64,000 nucleotides of DNA from Chitinophagaceae bacterium UBA2375 (GTDB taxonomy: Bacteria > Bacteroidota > Bacteroidia > Chitinophagales > Chitinophagaceae), in contig DDTB01000030.1 in NCBI GenBank assembly GCA_002343985.1, forward strand, positions 63,001-127,000, in the 5' to 3' direction. Under the pieces are notes generated by a model. The model worked only from the letters and a program-made list of their open reading frames with translations, made no database searches and was not told where the DNA came from. Position 1 is the first letter of the stretch, and every line of letters begins with the position of its first letter. A program made the position numbers and the translations under genes. Shown piece after piece: positions 1 through 8,997 of this stretch.

Positions 1-438
1 GTTCAGCGAAATATTCACCTTTTCCCCATTCGATTTGATCAGCCTGGCACTAAAGCCATCCGTTTTATCGCGGTACCTGAAATAAATAGTCGAGAACACT
101 TCAACGGCATTCTTATCATGCATACGAATTTTGAAACGGACGTTCTCAATGAAAACCAGGTTTGATTGCACACCTTTCCAGAAATTAAGCCTGGATTGTT
201 TATCAATATTCACCATACGCCTGTAACCCATTACCACCGCTGATTCTTTCTCATATTTAGCAGGCACCTGGTTGTTGGTAAAAGCAGGCACAGATTCGTT
301 CCAGAGCGGTTGCGCATTGGATTCAATTTTTTCCAGGAAATCTTCATCAATAAAATCCTGTGCATGAATAACAGGCATGGACAGGAAAAAAAGTACAGTC
401 CAAGACAGGAGATACCGGTATATATGTAATGCCTTCAT
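1..438 (-). CDS. DUF3857-type exported protein, N-terminal part (cut by window edge)
   Basis: An open frame runs from an ATG at 438 down to base 1 without a stop, giving 146 codons of a protein whose remainder lies outside the window. The first ~25 residues form a signal peptide ending VIHAQ. The following stretch (ESAVVMGYRRMVNID, then ENVRFKIRMHDKNAVEVF) resembles the start of the DUF3857 beta-rich domain that precedes transglutaminase-like domains in Bacteroidota exported proteins. It begins 7 nt after the stop of the transglutaminase-like gene upstream, so the two are probably co-transcribed and may be paralogues. Whether this copy also carries a transglutaminase core cannot be seen here. 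Confidence 0.7.
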   Translation of the reverse strand, partial: MKALHIYRYLLSWTVLFFLSMPVIHAQDFIDEDFLEKIESNAQPLWNESVPAFTNNQVPAKYEKESAVVMGYRRMVNIDKQSRLNFWKGVQSNLVFIENVRFKIRMHDKNAVEVFSTIYFRYRDKTDGFSARLIKSNGEKVNISLN

Positions 439-445
439 GTGCAAA

Positions 446-2392
446 TTATTTGTTGACCACGCGGATCAGGTTTTGGTTAAAATCCCGTAATGAGTGAATG
501 AATTGTTTCCAATTGGCAAAATCCGATTTACGGATCATGGGGTTTTTGATATGCAATGTCTTTCTTAATGACAGAACATTTCCATTCACTGTATATTCCC
601 CTTTAAATGAATAGCCTTCCTGGTTGATATTGACCGGTTCTGGCAAATCTGAAAACGATTGGTTAGGGCCAATAGTTAATGAAATTTCGTCATCAAATAG
701 TATGGATTCACCCAGATCGTAACCTTCAATTCTTTTTTCATCCGGAATAAACCGCTCCAAAGATTTTGGAAAGAAATCTATGCTGACATAATAATCCTTA
801 TTGATTTCATGCACACTGTTGCCCACTTGCACCTGTCCTTTTAATTCAACGGTTTTATCCCGGTCGTTCAAATCTGATGTTTTTACCTGTTTGACCTGTA
901 TGTCGCTGCTGCCGAACTCAAGGTATTCAGACAAGAAATCTTCTTTCTCCGTGCTTGGCAGGTCATGATACCTTTGGTGGAAACCTGTTCGTTGATTTCC
1001 CGTAAGTGTTACCGTAACCGGACCTTTTAAATTATTACCATCAAGGCTGAAACTTGCTTTTGTTTGCAGTTTACTGTCTTCCGCTTTCATATCAGGAACA
1101 GGTACAATGTCAAACGATTCTCCGTTAGACACCATCACTTCTTTACCCTGGAGCCTGAAAGCATCTTCCCCAAACGGGCCATAATCTTCAGTGGCATCCA
1201 GGAAATATGTTTTACCCTTGAAATATAAGGCGGTAATGGCATGATTATTCACACAGAGTGCCGGTAATGATTGCGGATAGGGCAGTTGCCTGGTACCAAT
1301 CCAAGAAAATCGGGCATCATATCCGGCAAGCTTGAGGAATTCGGTCAGCAGGTTGGCCATACCTTTACAATCGCCGTATTTCTTTGCCAGCACATCCTGG
1401 GCCGAAGCGGGTATATAACCTGAATAACCGTCTTCATAAGCGATGTAACGGATATTATCCTGGACCCAATAATAAATGGCTTTAATTTTTTCTTCATCGG
1501 TTTTTGCCTGCTGTGTGATTTTTGCCAGTTGTGGTTTTAATGAAGATGTTTCATTTCCGGCCATCAGGTACATCCTGTTATTCCATGCATAAACATCATC
1601 CACTTTATCGAAACCATTGATCTGCTCGCCTTTGGCTTTAAAACTCCTGATTTGTAATACGATGTGGGGATCGGAATAAGCCCTGCCCAATCGACGGTAC
1701 TCAGATTTGTAAGCGGGGATATTGTTCATTTTGAAAGTATAATACGTGTAGCCTCCTTTTTTCTGTTGCTGCACATCCACTTTATGCCCTTCAAAGTTCA
1801 TTTGCTTGAAATCCACGGTCAACCAATCAGGTACCTTAAACTCAAAAACCTGTTCGCCGATGGGATACGAGGAATGAAAAAATAAGCGCGTAAGGAAACG
1901 GCCATCATTGTATTCCTTTCGGACATTGACTTTCACCAGCGCGCCTTTATTGTTGAACCGGATGGGAAAGTATTTGATGCGGCTGTCATCAAAGAAAATA
2001 TTGTCATCGGTTACGCTTCTGTCAACACCAACGCGGTCAACCGCGATGTATTTTCCGGCGATGCGGTCGTACCTTTTAAAAGATTTCAATTCTATGAACT
2101 TGTTATAAAATTCATAGAACATCAACCCGGCGAATTTCCTCAAACCAAGAAATTGATATTCGCCATCTTCCTGGATGACCACCACTTTATCATTCAGGCT
2201 GTTTTTGCCTTTGTCGAATGTGAAATAGCGTTTTGAGCTAAGGCACATCACATCATCGTCTTTGAATTTGCGTGCATAATATTCGGCGTCGCTGACAGGA
2301 TCGTCAGTCTGTGCATAAACTACAACCGAACAAAAGCACAGAAACAAGGCAGGAAGGGCCGCCCGTCCCTTTGAAAAAAAGTGGAACAACAT
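446..2392 (-). CDS. DUF3857/transglutaminase-like exported protein
   Basis: A 648-residue protein with a signal peptide (MLFHFFSKGRAALPALFL, ending VVVYAQ). I start it at the ATG at 2392 because the 13 extra in-frame codons upstream would only lengthen the signal peptide. The N-terminal half is beta-rich DUF3857-like. A transglutaminase-like papain-fold core follows, with a Cys in YGDCKGMANLL near residue 340, a His in VNNHAI and an Asp in FLDATEDYGPFG, so the catalytic triad is intact. The family's substrate is unknown; it is probably periplasmic or surface-attached and acts as a peptidase, amidase or cross-linker. It is the first gene of a pair with the truncated paralogue downstream. Confidence 0.8.
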   Translation of the reverse strand: MLFHFFSKGRAALPALFLCFCSVVVYAQTDDPVSDAEYYARKFKDDDVMCLSSKRYFTFDKGKNSLNDKVVVIQEDGEYQFLGLRKFAGLMFYEFYNKFIELKSFKRYDRIAGKYIAVDRVGVDRSVTDDNIFFDDSRIKYFPIRFNNKGALVKVNVRKEYNDGRFLTRLFFHSSYPIGEQVFEFKVPDWLTVDFKQMNFEGHKVDVQQQKKGGYTYYTFKMNNIPAYKSEYRRLGRAYSDPHIVLQIRSFKAKGEQINGFDKVDDVYAWNNRMYLMAGNETSSLKPQLAKITQQAKTDEEKIKAIYYWVQDNIRYIAYEDGYSGYIPASAQDVLAKKYGDCKGMANLLTEFLKLAGYDARFSWIGTRQLPYPQSLPALCVNNHAITALYFKGKTYFLDATEDYGPFGEDAFRLQGKEVMVSNGESFDIVPVPDMKAEDSKLQTKASFSLDGNNLKGPVTVTLTGNQRTGFHQRYHDLPSTEKEDFLSEYLEFGSSDIQVKQVKTSDLNDRDKTVELKGQVQVGNSVHEINKDYYVSIDFFPKSLERFIPDEKRIEGYDLGESILFDDEISLTIGPNQSFSDLPEPVNINQEGYSFKGEYTVNGNVLSLRKTLHIKNPMIRKSDFANWKQFIHSLRDFNQNLIRVVNK

Positions 2393-2471
2393 GCAGTTAG
2401 GTTTTAAAAAATGAAAGGGCGGACTAATCAAATTGTGTAATAAATCTATTACATTTTCCTAAGATAAAAAA

Positions 2472-2867
2472 TCATTTTTCACTTGTAATATCTGAAAACC
2501 ATACCGGGCTTGTATCATCCCAATCACCATTATAATTGATGGTGAGTTCTTCGCCGGCTTTTACGGGGCGGACGGTTTTTACAAAAATGGACCCATCCTC
2601 AAAATCCATAAAATATTCGCAATTACTTTGGTAGCTGTGGTTGTACATGGGCACAAACCCCAGGGCCATGGCGCACTGATCTTTTTTTGGCCCCCATTCA
2701 AAAATATAATCGTGCAGCAGGGTTTTATCGAGGTGCTGCCTGTCTGTTCCTGCCATCACAATTACGGGGGAATGTTCGATCACAATTTCGGCATCCAGGT
2801 CTTCGGAAGTGAACACGGCCCTGCCCTTGCCGGGTGCCTGATCGATGTATAAACAAGACCTAATCAT
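2472..2867 (-). CDS. SET-domain protein (putative protein-lysine methyltransferase)
   Basis: A compact 131-residue protein that is essentially one SET domain. Visible hallmarks are an N-terminal GKGRAVF segment, MYNHSYQSNC matching the NHSxxxNC motif, and GEELTINY matching the EELxxxY motif; together these bind S-adenosylmethionine and form the lysine channel. I start at the ATG at 2867 because the SET fold begins there; an upstream in-frame ATG at 2903 would add 12 residues of no recognisable content. SET proteins of this size occur in bacteria, but their protein targets are mostly unknown. It is divergent from mgtE, 68 nt away. Confidence 0.75.
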   Translation of the reverse strand: MIRSCLYIDQAPGKGRAVFTSEDLDAEIVIEHSPVIVMAGTDRQHLDKTLLHDYIFEWGPKKDQCAMALGFVPMYNHSYQSNCEYFMDFEDGSIFVKTVRPVKAGEELTINYNGDWDDTSPVWFSDITSEK

Positions 2868-2935
2868 AACATGAGAGTAAGAATCAAAAGAATTAACTTG
2901 CAACCTACAAAATCGAAATTAGGCAAAATCAGGAG

Positions 2936-4327
2936 ATGGCTTTGGATATGGAAGAAATATCGCTGCAACAACAGTTCGAAGACGTCATCGCTTCGGAGGA
3001 TAAACTGGCCATCAAGGAGTTCCTGAATGACCAGAACATCAGTGATGTGGCCGACCTGATATATGAAAACCCCGACTTTGAAACACAGATCATCTCGCAC
3101 CTGTCCATACACAGGGCCGCGGGTGTATTTAAAATCCTGGAAGTAGGCGAACAGAAGCGCATCATCAAAAACCTCCCTCCCTTCAAATCAGCCGAACTGC
3201 TGAATGAATTGCCGGCGGATGACCGGGTTTCCTTTTTGGAGGAACTGCCCAACAGCACGGTGCGCGACCTGCTGAAAACACTGGACCCCCACGAAAGAAA
3301 AGTGACGCTGGAATTACTCGGCTACCCCGAAAATTCCGTAGGCCGCCTGATGAACCCCAACTACGTGTATGTATATGAAAACAATACGGTAGAACAGGCA
3401 TTTCAAACCATCCGTCGTTTTGGCACCAATACAGAAACGATTGATGTGATTTATGTGATCAATCAAAAAGGGGAATTATTAGACGATATCCGCATCAGGG
3501 ATTTCATCCTTGCCTCACCGGATGTATTGGTTTCGGAACTGATGGACGAAAGGTTTATCGCTTTGAATGTGAATGATGACCAGGAAGTGGCCAATGAAGT
3601 GTTTAAGATGAATAATCGGGTAGCCCTTCCCGTTACCGATGACCAGAATATATTACTGGGGATCGTCACCATCGACGACGTGCTTTGGGTAGCCAGCGAA
3701 GAGTTCAGCGAAGACATCCAGAAAATTGGCGGTACAGAAGCGCTGGAAGAACCATATCTCGATATCAACATCATCAAACTACTCAAGAAAAGGGCTGGGT
3801 GGCTGATCCTCTTGTTCCTCGGTGAAATGCTCACGGCATCAGCCATGCAGTTTTTCCAGGACGAAATTGAAACAGCCACGGTACTGGCTTTATTCATTCC
3901 CCTGATCATGAGCAGCGGGGGCAATAGCGGCTCACAGGCATCCACGCTGATCATACAGGCCATGGCACTGGGTGAATTAACCATTGCAGACTGGTGGAAA
4001 GTGATGAAACGGGAATTGATCACCGGGCTTTTGCTTGGACTGATATTGGGAAGCATCGGTTACCTGCGCATCATGCTCTGGCAAAACCTGCACATTTTTA
4101 ATTACGGTGAATACTGGAGCCTGGTGGGCGCCACCATATTCTGCTCGCTGACCGGCATTGTGCTTTGGGGCAGTTTGATGGGATCCATGCTGCCCATAAT
4201 CCTCAAAAGGCTGAAATTAGACCCCGCAGCTTCCTCCGCTCCGTTTGTGGCAACATTGGTGGATGTAACCGGGATCGTGATCTACTTTTCGGTAGCTTAT
4301 TTCTTCCTGAAAGGCCTGCTGTTGTAA
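2936..4327 (+). CDS. mgtE: Magnesium transporter MgtE
   Basis: A 463-residue inner-membrane Mg2+ channel/transporter. Residues ~1-130 are the helical MgtE N domain (LLNELPADDRVSFLEELP repeats), ~135-260 a pair of CBS domains ending in ILLGIVTIDDVLWVASEE, and ~285-460 the five-helix pore region. The pore contains the conserved MSSGGNSGSQASTLI stretch and a late ATLVDVTGI segment whose Asp fits the Mg2+-selectivity residue of the family. In characterised MgtE proteins the cytosolic domains bind Mg2+ and close the pore, so regulation is largely post-translational. A second ATG at 2948 is an alternative start. Monocistronic, divergent from the SET-domain gene. Confidence 0.95.
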   Translation: MALDMEEISLQQQFEDVIASEDKLAIKEFLNDQNISDVADLIYENPDFETQIISHLSIHRAAGVFKILEVGEQKRIIKNLPPFKSAELLNELPADDRVSFLEELPNSTVRDLLKTLDPHERKVTLELLGYPENSVGRLMNPNYVYVYENNTVEQAFQTIRRFGTNTETIDVIYVINQKGELLDDIRIRDFILASPDVLVSELMDERFIALNVNDDQEVANEVFKMNNRVALPVTDDQNILLGIVTIDDVLWVASEEFSEDIQKIGGTEALEEPYLDINIIKLLKKRAGWLILLFLGEMLTASAMQFFQDEIETATVLALFIPLIMSSGGNSGSQASTLIIQAMALGELTIADWWKVMKRELITGLLLGLILGSIGYLRIMLWQNLHIFNYGEYWSLVGATIFCSLTGIVLWGSLMGSMLPIILKRLKLDPAASSAPFVATLVDVTGIVIYFSVAYFFLKGLLL

Positions 4328-4492
4328 ACCCTTGACAAGTACGCAAAATTCAACAGATATTAAACAAAATCAGTAATTTGCGCTGCAATAGAAATCAAGC
4401 GGTTACGTTATTAGCCGGTATCAACCGAAATGATGTACTCCATGGGATCTTCACTTTGATTTTGATGCACTTATAAATTAACTCTTAAAATT

Positions 4493-6331
4493 ATGTGTGG
4501 AATAGTTGGATATACCGGCCCCCGGCAGGCTTTTCCGGTGGTATTAAAAGGATTGAAACGCCTGGAATACAGGGGCTATGACAGTGCCGGTGTGGCATTG
4601 CTCAAAAACGGCAACCTCAGCGTGTATAAAAAGAAGGGCAAGGTAGCTGACCTGGAAGAGCACCTGATCGGGAAGGACATTGAAGCCAATATCGGCATAG
4701 GCCATACCCGTTGGGCCACCCATGGTGAACCCAGCGACCGGAACGCGCACCCGCATTCATCAGCCAGCGGCAGATTGGCGATGATCCATAACGGGATCAT
4801 TGAAAACTATGCGCAGATCAAACAGGAATTGGTTAAGAAAGGATACCAGTTCAGCAGTGATACAGACACGGAAGTGCTCCTGAATTTCATTGAGGATATC
4901 CGCAACAATAATAACAGTAGCCTCGAAGAAGCCATCCGCATCGCCTTGAAAAGGGTAACCGGGGCTTATTGTATTTTGCTGATTGACCAGGACGACCCGC
5001 ATACCATCATCGCGGCCCGCAAAGGCAGCCCATTGGTGATCGGGATTGGAAAGGGCGAACATTTCCTGGCCAGCGATGCCTCACCTATCATTGAGTACAC
5101 CAAAGAAGTGGTATATGTAAATGACTATGAACTGGCGATAGTGAAGCCGGATGAACTGATCCTGAAAAACCTTGGCAACGAAAAAATCACCCCATATATC
5201 ACCAAGCTCGACATGGAACTCGCGGCCATTGAAAAAGGCGGCTATGACCATTTCATGCTCAAAGAGATTTTTGAGCAACCGAGCACGATTTACGATTGCT
5301 TACGGGGACGGTTAGACGCAAATGCGGGCACCATCCGCATGAGCGGTATCGATAAAAATATCGAACAGCTCAAAAACGCCAACCGCATCATGATCGTGGC
5401 TTGCGGCACCAGTTGGCATGCTGGCCTTGTAGCTGAATACATCATTGAAGAACTCTGCCGCATACCGGTGGAAGTGGAATACGCATCTGAATTCCGGTAC
5501 AGGAACCCCATCATCAATAAAGGGGACGTGATCATAGCGGTATCGCAGAGCGGTGAAACAGCCGATACCCTGGTTGCATTGGAAAGGGCCAAGGAAAACG
5601 GCGCTTTTATTTTTGGCATCGTCAATGTTGTGGGTTCATCCATCGCCCGCCTTTCCCATGCCGGAGCTTACACACATGCCGGTCCTGAAATTGGCGTGGC
5701 TTCCACCAAAGCCTTTACAGGCCAATTGGCCGTGCTCTGCATGATGGCATTGAATATCGCGCATGCCAAAGGCACGATTTCAGAAGACCGATATAAAAAA
5801 CTCCTCCTCGAACTGGAAGAAGTACCTGAAAAAATTGACAGCATCCTCAAAAACGCGGAGGAAGTCAAGAAAATCGCGGACGTGTACAAGGATGCATCCG
5901 ACTTCCTGTTCCTGGGAAGGGGATACAATTTCCCTATCGCGCTGGAAGGCGCCCTCAAACTGAAAGAAATTTCCTATATACATGCTGAGGGCTATCCCGC
6001 CGCGGAAATGAAACATGGCCCGATCGCGCTGGTCAGTGAAACCCTGCCCGTGGTGTTCATCGCCACCAAAGACCCCTATCACGAAAAAATCGTGAGCAAT
6101 ATGCAGGAAATCAAAGCCCGTAAAGGTAAAATCATTTCCATCATTACCGAAGGTGATGAAGTAACGCCGCCATTGAGCGACCATTACTTCTCCATTCCCC
6201 CGGCTGATGAAATCATCGCGCCCATCCTTTCCGTTGTGCCCCTCCAGTTGCTTTCCTATTATGTAGGTACTGCCAAGGGGCTGGATGTGGATAAGCCCAG
6301 GAACCTTGCAAAAAGTGTTACTGTTGAATAA
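4493..6331 (+). CDS. glmS: Glutamine-fructose-6-phosphate aminotransferase (isomerizing)
   Basis: A 612-residue cytosolic enzyme making glucosamine-6-phosphate from fructose-6-phosphate and glutamine, the first step towards UDP-GlcNAc for peptidoglycan and lipid A. It starts MCGIVGYTG, exposing the catalytic Cys1 after Met removal. The glutaminase domain carries HTRWATHG and HNGIIEN. Two SIS domains follow, with CGTSWHAGL and SQSGETADT in the first and the conserved GYPAAEMKHGP loop in the second. The C-terminus LAKSVTVE is the family signature. The start follows a 165-nt spacer with no exact -7 box. A hairpin follows the gene. Confidence 0.97.
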   Translation: MCGIVGYTGPRQAFPVVLKGLKRLEYRGYDSAGVALLKNGNLSVYKKKGKVADLEEHLIGKDIEANIGIGHTRWATHGEPSDRNAHPHSSASGRLAMIHNGIIENYAQIKQELVKKGYQFSSDTDTEVLLNFIEDIRNNNNSSLEEAIRIALKRVTGAYCILLIDQDDPHTIIAARKGSPLVIGIGKGEHFLASDASPIIEYTKEVVYVNDYELAIVKPDELILKNLGNEKITPYITKLDMELAAIEKGGYDHFMLKEIFEQPSTIYDCLRGRLDANAGTIRMSGIDKNIEQLKNANRIMIVACGTSWHAGLVAEYIIEELCRIPVEVEYASEFRYRNPIINKGDVIIAVSQSGETADTLVALERAKENGAFIFGIVNVVGSSIARLSHAGAYTHAGPEIGVASTKAFTGQLAVLCMMALNIAHAKGTISEDRYKKLLLELEEVPEKIDSILKNAEEVKKIADVYKDASDFLFLGRGYNFPIALEGALKLKEISYIHAEGYPAAEMKHGPIALVSETLPVVFIATKDPYHEKIVSNMQEIKARKGKIISIITEGDEVTPPLSDHYFSIPPADEIIAPILSVVPLQLLSYYVGTAKGLDVDKPRNLAKSVTVE

Positions 6332-6389
6332 AAAAGACGGTTGACGCTATTCAGGCTTAAAACCGTATATTTATTACCCATTTGATATG

Positions 6390-6432
6390 ATGGCCATTCG
6401 CACCGGGTTCCGGTAGGATGGCCATGATCTTT
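6390..6432 (+). terminator. Bipartite hairpin after glmS, before the DUF4954 gene
   Basis: Two copies of the self-complementary octamer ATGGCCAT (6390-6397 and 6418-6425) pair around an inner hairpin ACCGG-GTT-CCGGT (6402-6414). The structure is followed by GATCTTTTA. It is placed to end glmS transcription, but the T-tract is short and the structure ends only about 20 nt before the next start codon, so it could also be a leader element of the DUF4954 gene. Confidence 0.5.
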
Positions 6433-6452
6433 TATCCTAACGAGATGCATTC

Positions 6453-8570
6453 ATGAATATCATACACTCTCACCCGGTTGAGGAACTCGGCTATCATTTT
6501 ATTGAGGCCAAATACCTTCCCAAAGGAAAAAATGAATACTACCTGCGCTTTCAGCAATGTGGATCAAACATAAAATACAGGGAACTGAGTTCTGCGGAAA
6601 TAGAAACGCTCACCCTGAACCGCAACAGTTCCGATAACTGGAAGCACATTCTGGTCTCCAAAGATTTCAATGCAAACCTTGTGCGCAACTGCAAATTTTT
6701 CGGACTGGTGCGTATCGGGAAATTGGAGCCTTTGTACAGGGAATACCATAACCTGCGCATGCCGGTAGGTTTATACAACAGCACCATCATCAGTTCGGAT
6801 ATTGGTGATAATGTCTGCATCGATAATGTAAACTACCTCAGCCATTATATCATTGGCAACGATGTGATGCTGGCCAATATCAACGAACTGGCCTGCACCG
6901 ATAAAGCCAAATTCGGAATCGGTGTGTTAAAAAACGGTGAAGTGGAAAAACAACGCGTACGCATTGAAGTATGCAACGAAAACGGTGGCAGGTCAATCGT
7001 CCCGTTTGATGGCATGCTTGCCGGAGATGCCTATCTCTGGAGCAAATACCGGGATGATGAGGCCTTACTCAATAAATTCCTGGAATTCGCGCAACTTCAA
7101 TCAGACCCGCAAAGAGGATATTACGGACGCATTGGGGAAAGTACCATCATCAAAAACTGCCGCATCATTAAAGATGTAAATATTGGCAGCGACGCATACA
7201 TCAAAGGCGCCAACAAACTCAAGAACCTGACCATCAACAGTGATGCCGACAGGCAATCACAAATTGGCGAAGGATGCGAATTGGTAAATGGCATCATTGG
7301 TTTCGGATGCAGGATTTTTTATGGCGTGAAAGCCGTGCGTTTTATCACAGCCTCACATTCCCAATTAAAATACGGGGCAAGGCTCATCAACTCATACCTT
7401 GGAAACAACTCCACCATCTCCTGTTGCGAAGTACTCAACTCATTGATTTTCCCATCGCATGAGCAACACCACAACAATTCATTCCTCTGTGCCGCTTTGC
7501 TGATGGGCCAGAGCAATATTGCAGCGGGCGCTACGCTTGGCAGCAACCATAACAGCCGGAGCGCCGACGGGGAAATTATCGCGGAGCGTGGTTTCTGGCC
7601 AGGATTATGCGTCAGCCTCAAACATAATTCAAAATTCGCGGCCTTTACCATATTGGCCAAAGGCGATTACATGTATGAGCTAAACATACCGGTCCCTTTT
7701 TCACTGGTGAGTAACGACGTATCAAACAACAGGCTTGTGGTCATGCCCGCCTATTGGTTCATGTATAACATGTACGCGCTGGCGAGGAATGCATGGAAAT
7801 ACCAGGACCGCGACAACCGCACCGTTAAGATCCAGCACATTGAATACGATTACCTGGCACCGGATACCATCAATGCCATGTTCGACAGCCTGGCTTTGTT
7901 CTCTACATTGCAGGTGAATGAAAAAGGAGAAGCACTGGTACAGGGTTGGGAGAACAATGCAAGGCCGGTAGTGATCACCAAACTGGCGCAATCATCCGAA
8001 GTGTTCAGGCGAATGATCCGGTATTACGGCATCACACAATTGCTGCAACATATCAGGGTTAATAAATTCAGTGACTTCACATCTTTCAAATCAACCATGC
8101 CCTCCAGGATCAGCCGGAGCGAATGGATGAATGTGGGTGGTCAGTTGATCCGAACTGAGAGGATCGCATTCTTAAAAAAACAGGTGAAAGCGGGCAAATT
8201 CAAGAACTGGGATGACATACACCAGTTTTATGTTTCAGAAGGAAAGACGTATGCAGCAGACAAACTTTTACATGCATATACCAGTTTACTCGAAATATTA
8301 CAGATCACCGGAAAACAATTCAGCCCGGAAATATTTTCAGGGTTGCTGAAAGAAGCGGTTGACACAACGGAATGGATGGTACAGGGCATTTATCAATCGA
8401 GGGAAAAAGATTACAGCAATGCTTTCCGGAAAATGGCCTATGACAATAACGAAGAGATGCAAAAAGTACTGGGCCGTTTTGAAGACAATAGCTTTATCAA
8501 AGACCAGTTGGCCGCACTCGACCAATTAAAAAAAGAAACCCGCTCTTTACAGCGCAAATGGAAATTATAG
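6453..8570 (+). CDS. DUF4954 family protein (left-handed beta-helix/hexapeptide-like)
   Basis: A 705-residue protein of the DUF4954 family common in Bacteroidota. No signal peptide is apparent. The middle (roughly residues 110-400) has hexapeptide-type turns typical of left-handed beta helices, such as SDIGDNVCIDN, IIGNDVMLANI, STIIKNCRIIKDVNIGSDAYIKG and IGEGCELVNGIIGFGCRI, as in acyl- or nucleotidyl-transferase partner domains. A helical C-terminal third follows (to residue 705). The reaction is unknown; a sugar-nucleotide or acyltransferase link would be inference only. The position next to glmS is suggestive, but a hairpin lies between them. The last 6 nt overlap the convergent aroQ. Confidence 0.8.
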   Translation: MNIIHSHPVEELGYHFIEAKYLPKGKNEYYLRFQQCGSNIKYRELSSAEIETLTLNRNSSDNWKHILVSKDFNANLVRNCKFFGLVRIGKLEPLYREYHNLRMPVGLYNSTIISSDIGDNVCIDNVNYLSHYIIGNDVMLANINELACTDKAKFGIGVLKNGEVEKQRVRIEVCNENGGRSIVPFDGMLAGDAYLWSKYRDDEALLNKFLEFAQLQSDPQRGYYGRIGESTIIKNCRIIKDVNIGSDAYIKGANKLKNLTINSDADRQSQIGEGCELVNGIIGFGCRIFYGVKAVRFITASHSQLKYGARLINSYLGNNSTISCCEVLNSLIFPSHEQHHNNSFLCAALLMGQSNIAAGATLGSNHNSRSADGEIIAERGFWPGLCVSLKHNSKFAAFTILAKGDYMYELNIPVPFSLVSNDVSNNRLVVMPAYWFMYNMYALARNAWKYQDRDNRTVKIQHIEYDYLAPDTINAMFDSLALFSTLQVNEKGEALVQGWENNARPVVITKLAQSSEVFRRMIRYYGITQLLQHIRVNKFSDFTSFKSTMPSRISRSEWMNVGGQLIRTERIAFLKKQVKAGKFKNWDDIHQFYVSEGKTYAADKLLHAYTSLLEILQITGKQFSPEIFSGLLKEAVDTTEWMVQGIYQSREKDYSNAFRKMAYDNNEEMQKVLGRFEDNSFIKDQLAALDQLKKETRSLQRKWKL

Positions 8571-8987
8571 GAAGTATGACAGAGCCATTTCGTACCCCTT
8601 TAACCCGAGGCCCGAAATAACGCCAACCGCTTTGGCCGACACATAAGAATGCTTCCTGAATTCCTCGCGCGCGAATATATTGCTGATATGCACTTCGATA
8701 ACCGGCGCTTTCACCGCTGCAATGGCATCGCCAATAGCCACGGAAGTATGCGTGTAACCGCCGGGGTTCAGGATGATGGCATCGGCTTCAAATCCCGCTT
8801 TTTGTATCGCGTCAATCAATTCCCCTTCAATATTGCTTTGTACATACTGAATATCCACTTCAGGGAAACGCTGCCGCAAGCGTTCTAAGAATGGCTCAAA
8901 AGCTTCATCGCCATACAGGCCTGTCTCCCGCTTTCCCAGCAGGTTCAGGTTTGGACCATTGATGATGCTGATTTGCTTTTTTCCCAT
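8565..8987 (-). CDS. aroQ: 3-dehydroquinate dehydratase, type II
   Basis: A 140-residue cytosolic type II dehydroquinase (flavodoxin-like fold, dodecamer in known members) that dehydrates 3-dehydroquinate to 3-dehydroshikimate in the shikimate pathway. Seen: NGPNLNLLGKRETGLYG with the catalytic Arg/Tyr loop, QSNIEGELID, NPGGYTHTSVAI with the substrate-binding Asn and the Ser/Thr, and VEVHISNIFAREEFRKHS with the catalytic His. The loop reads RETGLYG instead of the more usual REPxxYG; the Arg and Tyr are kept. It lies 10 nt downstream of carA and is probably co-transcribed. aroE of the same pathway is elsewhere in this window. Confidence 0.95.
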   Translation of the reverse strand: MGKKQISIINGPNLNLLGKRETGLYGDEAFEPFLERLRQRFPEVDIQYVQSNIEGELIDAIQKAGFEADAIILNPGGYTHTSVAIGDAIAAVKAPVIEVHISNIFAREEFRKHSYVSAKAVGVISGLGLKGYEMALSYFL

Positions 8988-8997
8988 TTGTAGCTAT

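Noticed and set aside
3463..4056. A 197-codon minus-strand frame inside mgtE
   Set aside because: Antisense to the CBS and membrane regions of mgtE, Ser-rich and without motifs.
4328..4492. A glmS ribozyme or riboswitch in the glmS leader
   Set aside because: The 165-nt spacer shows only a weak CGGTT/AACCG pairing and no ribozyme core that I can recognise; the nearest -7-like sequence (TAATTTG at about 4373) is one base short.
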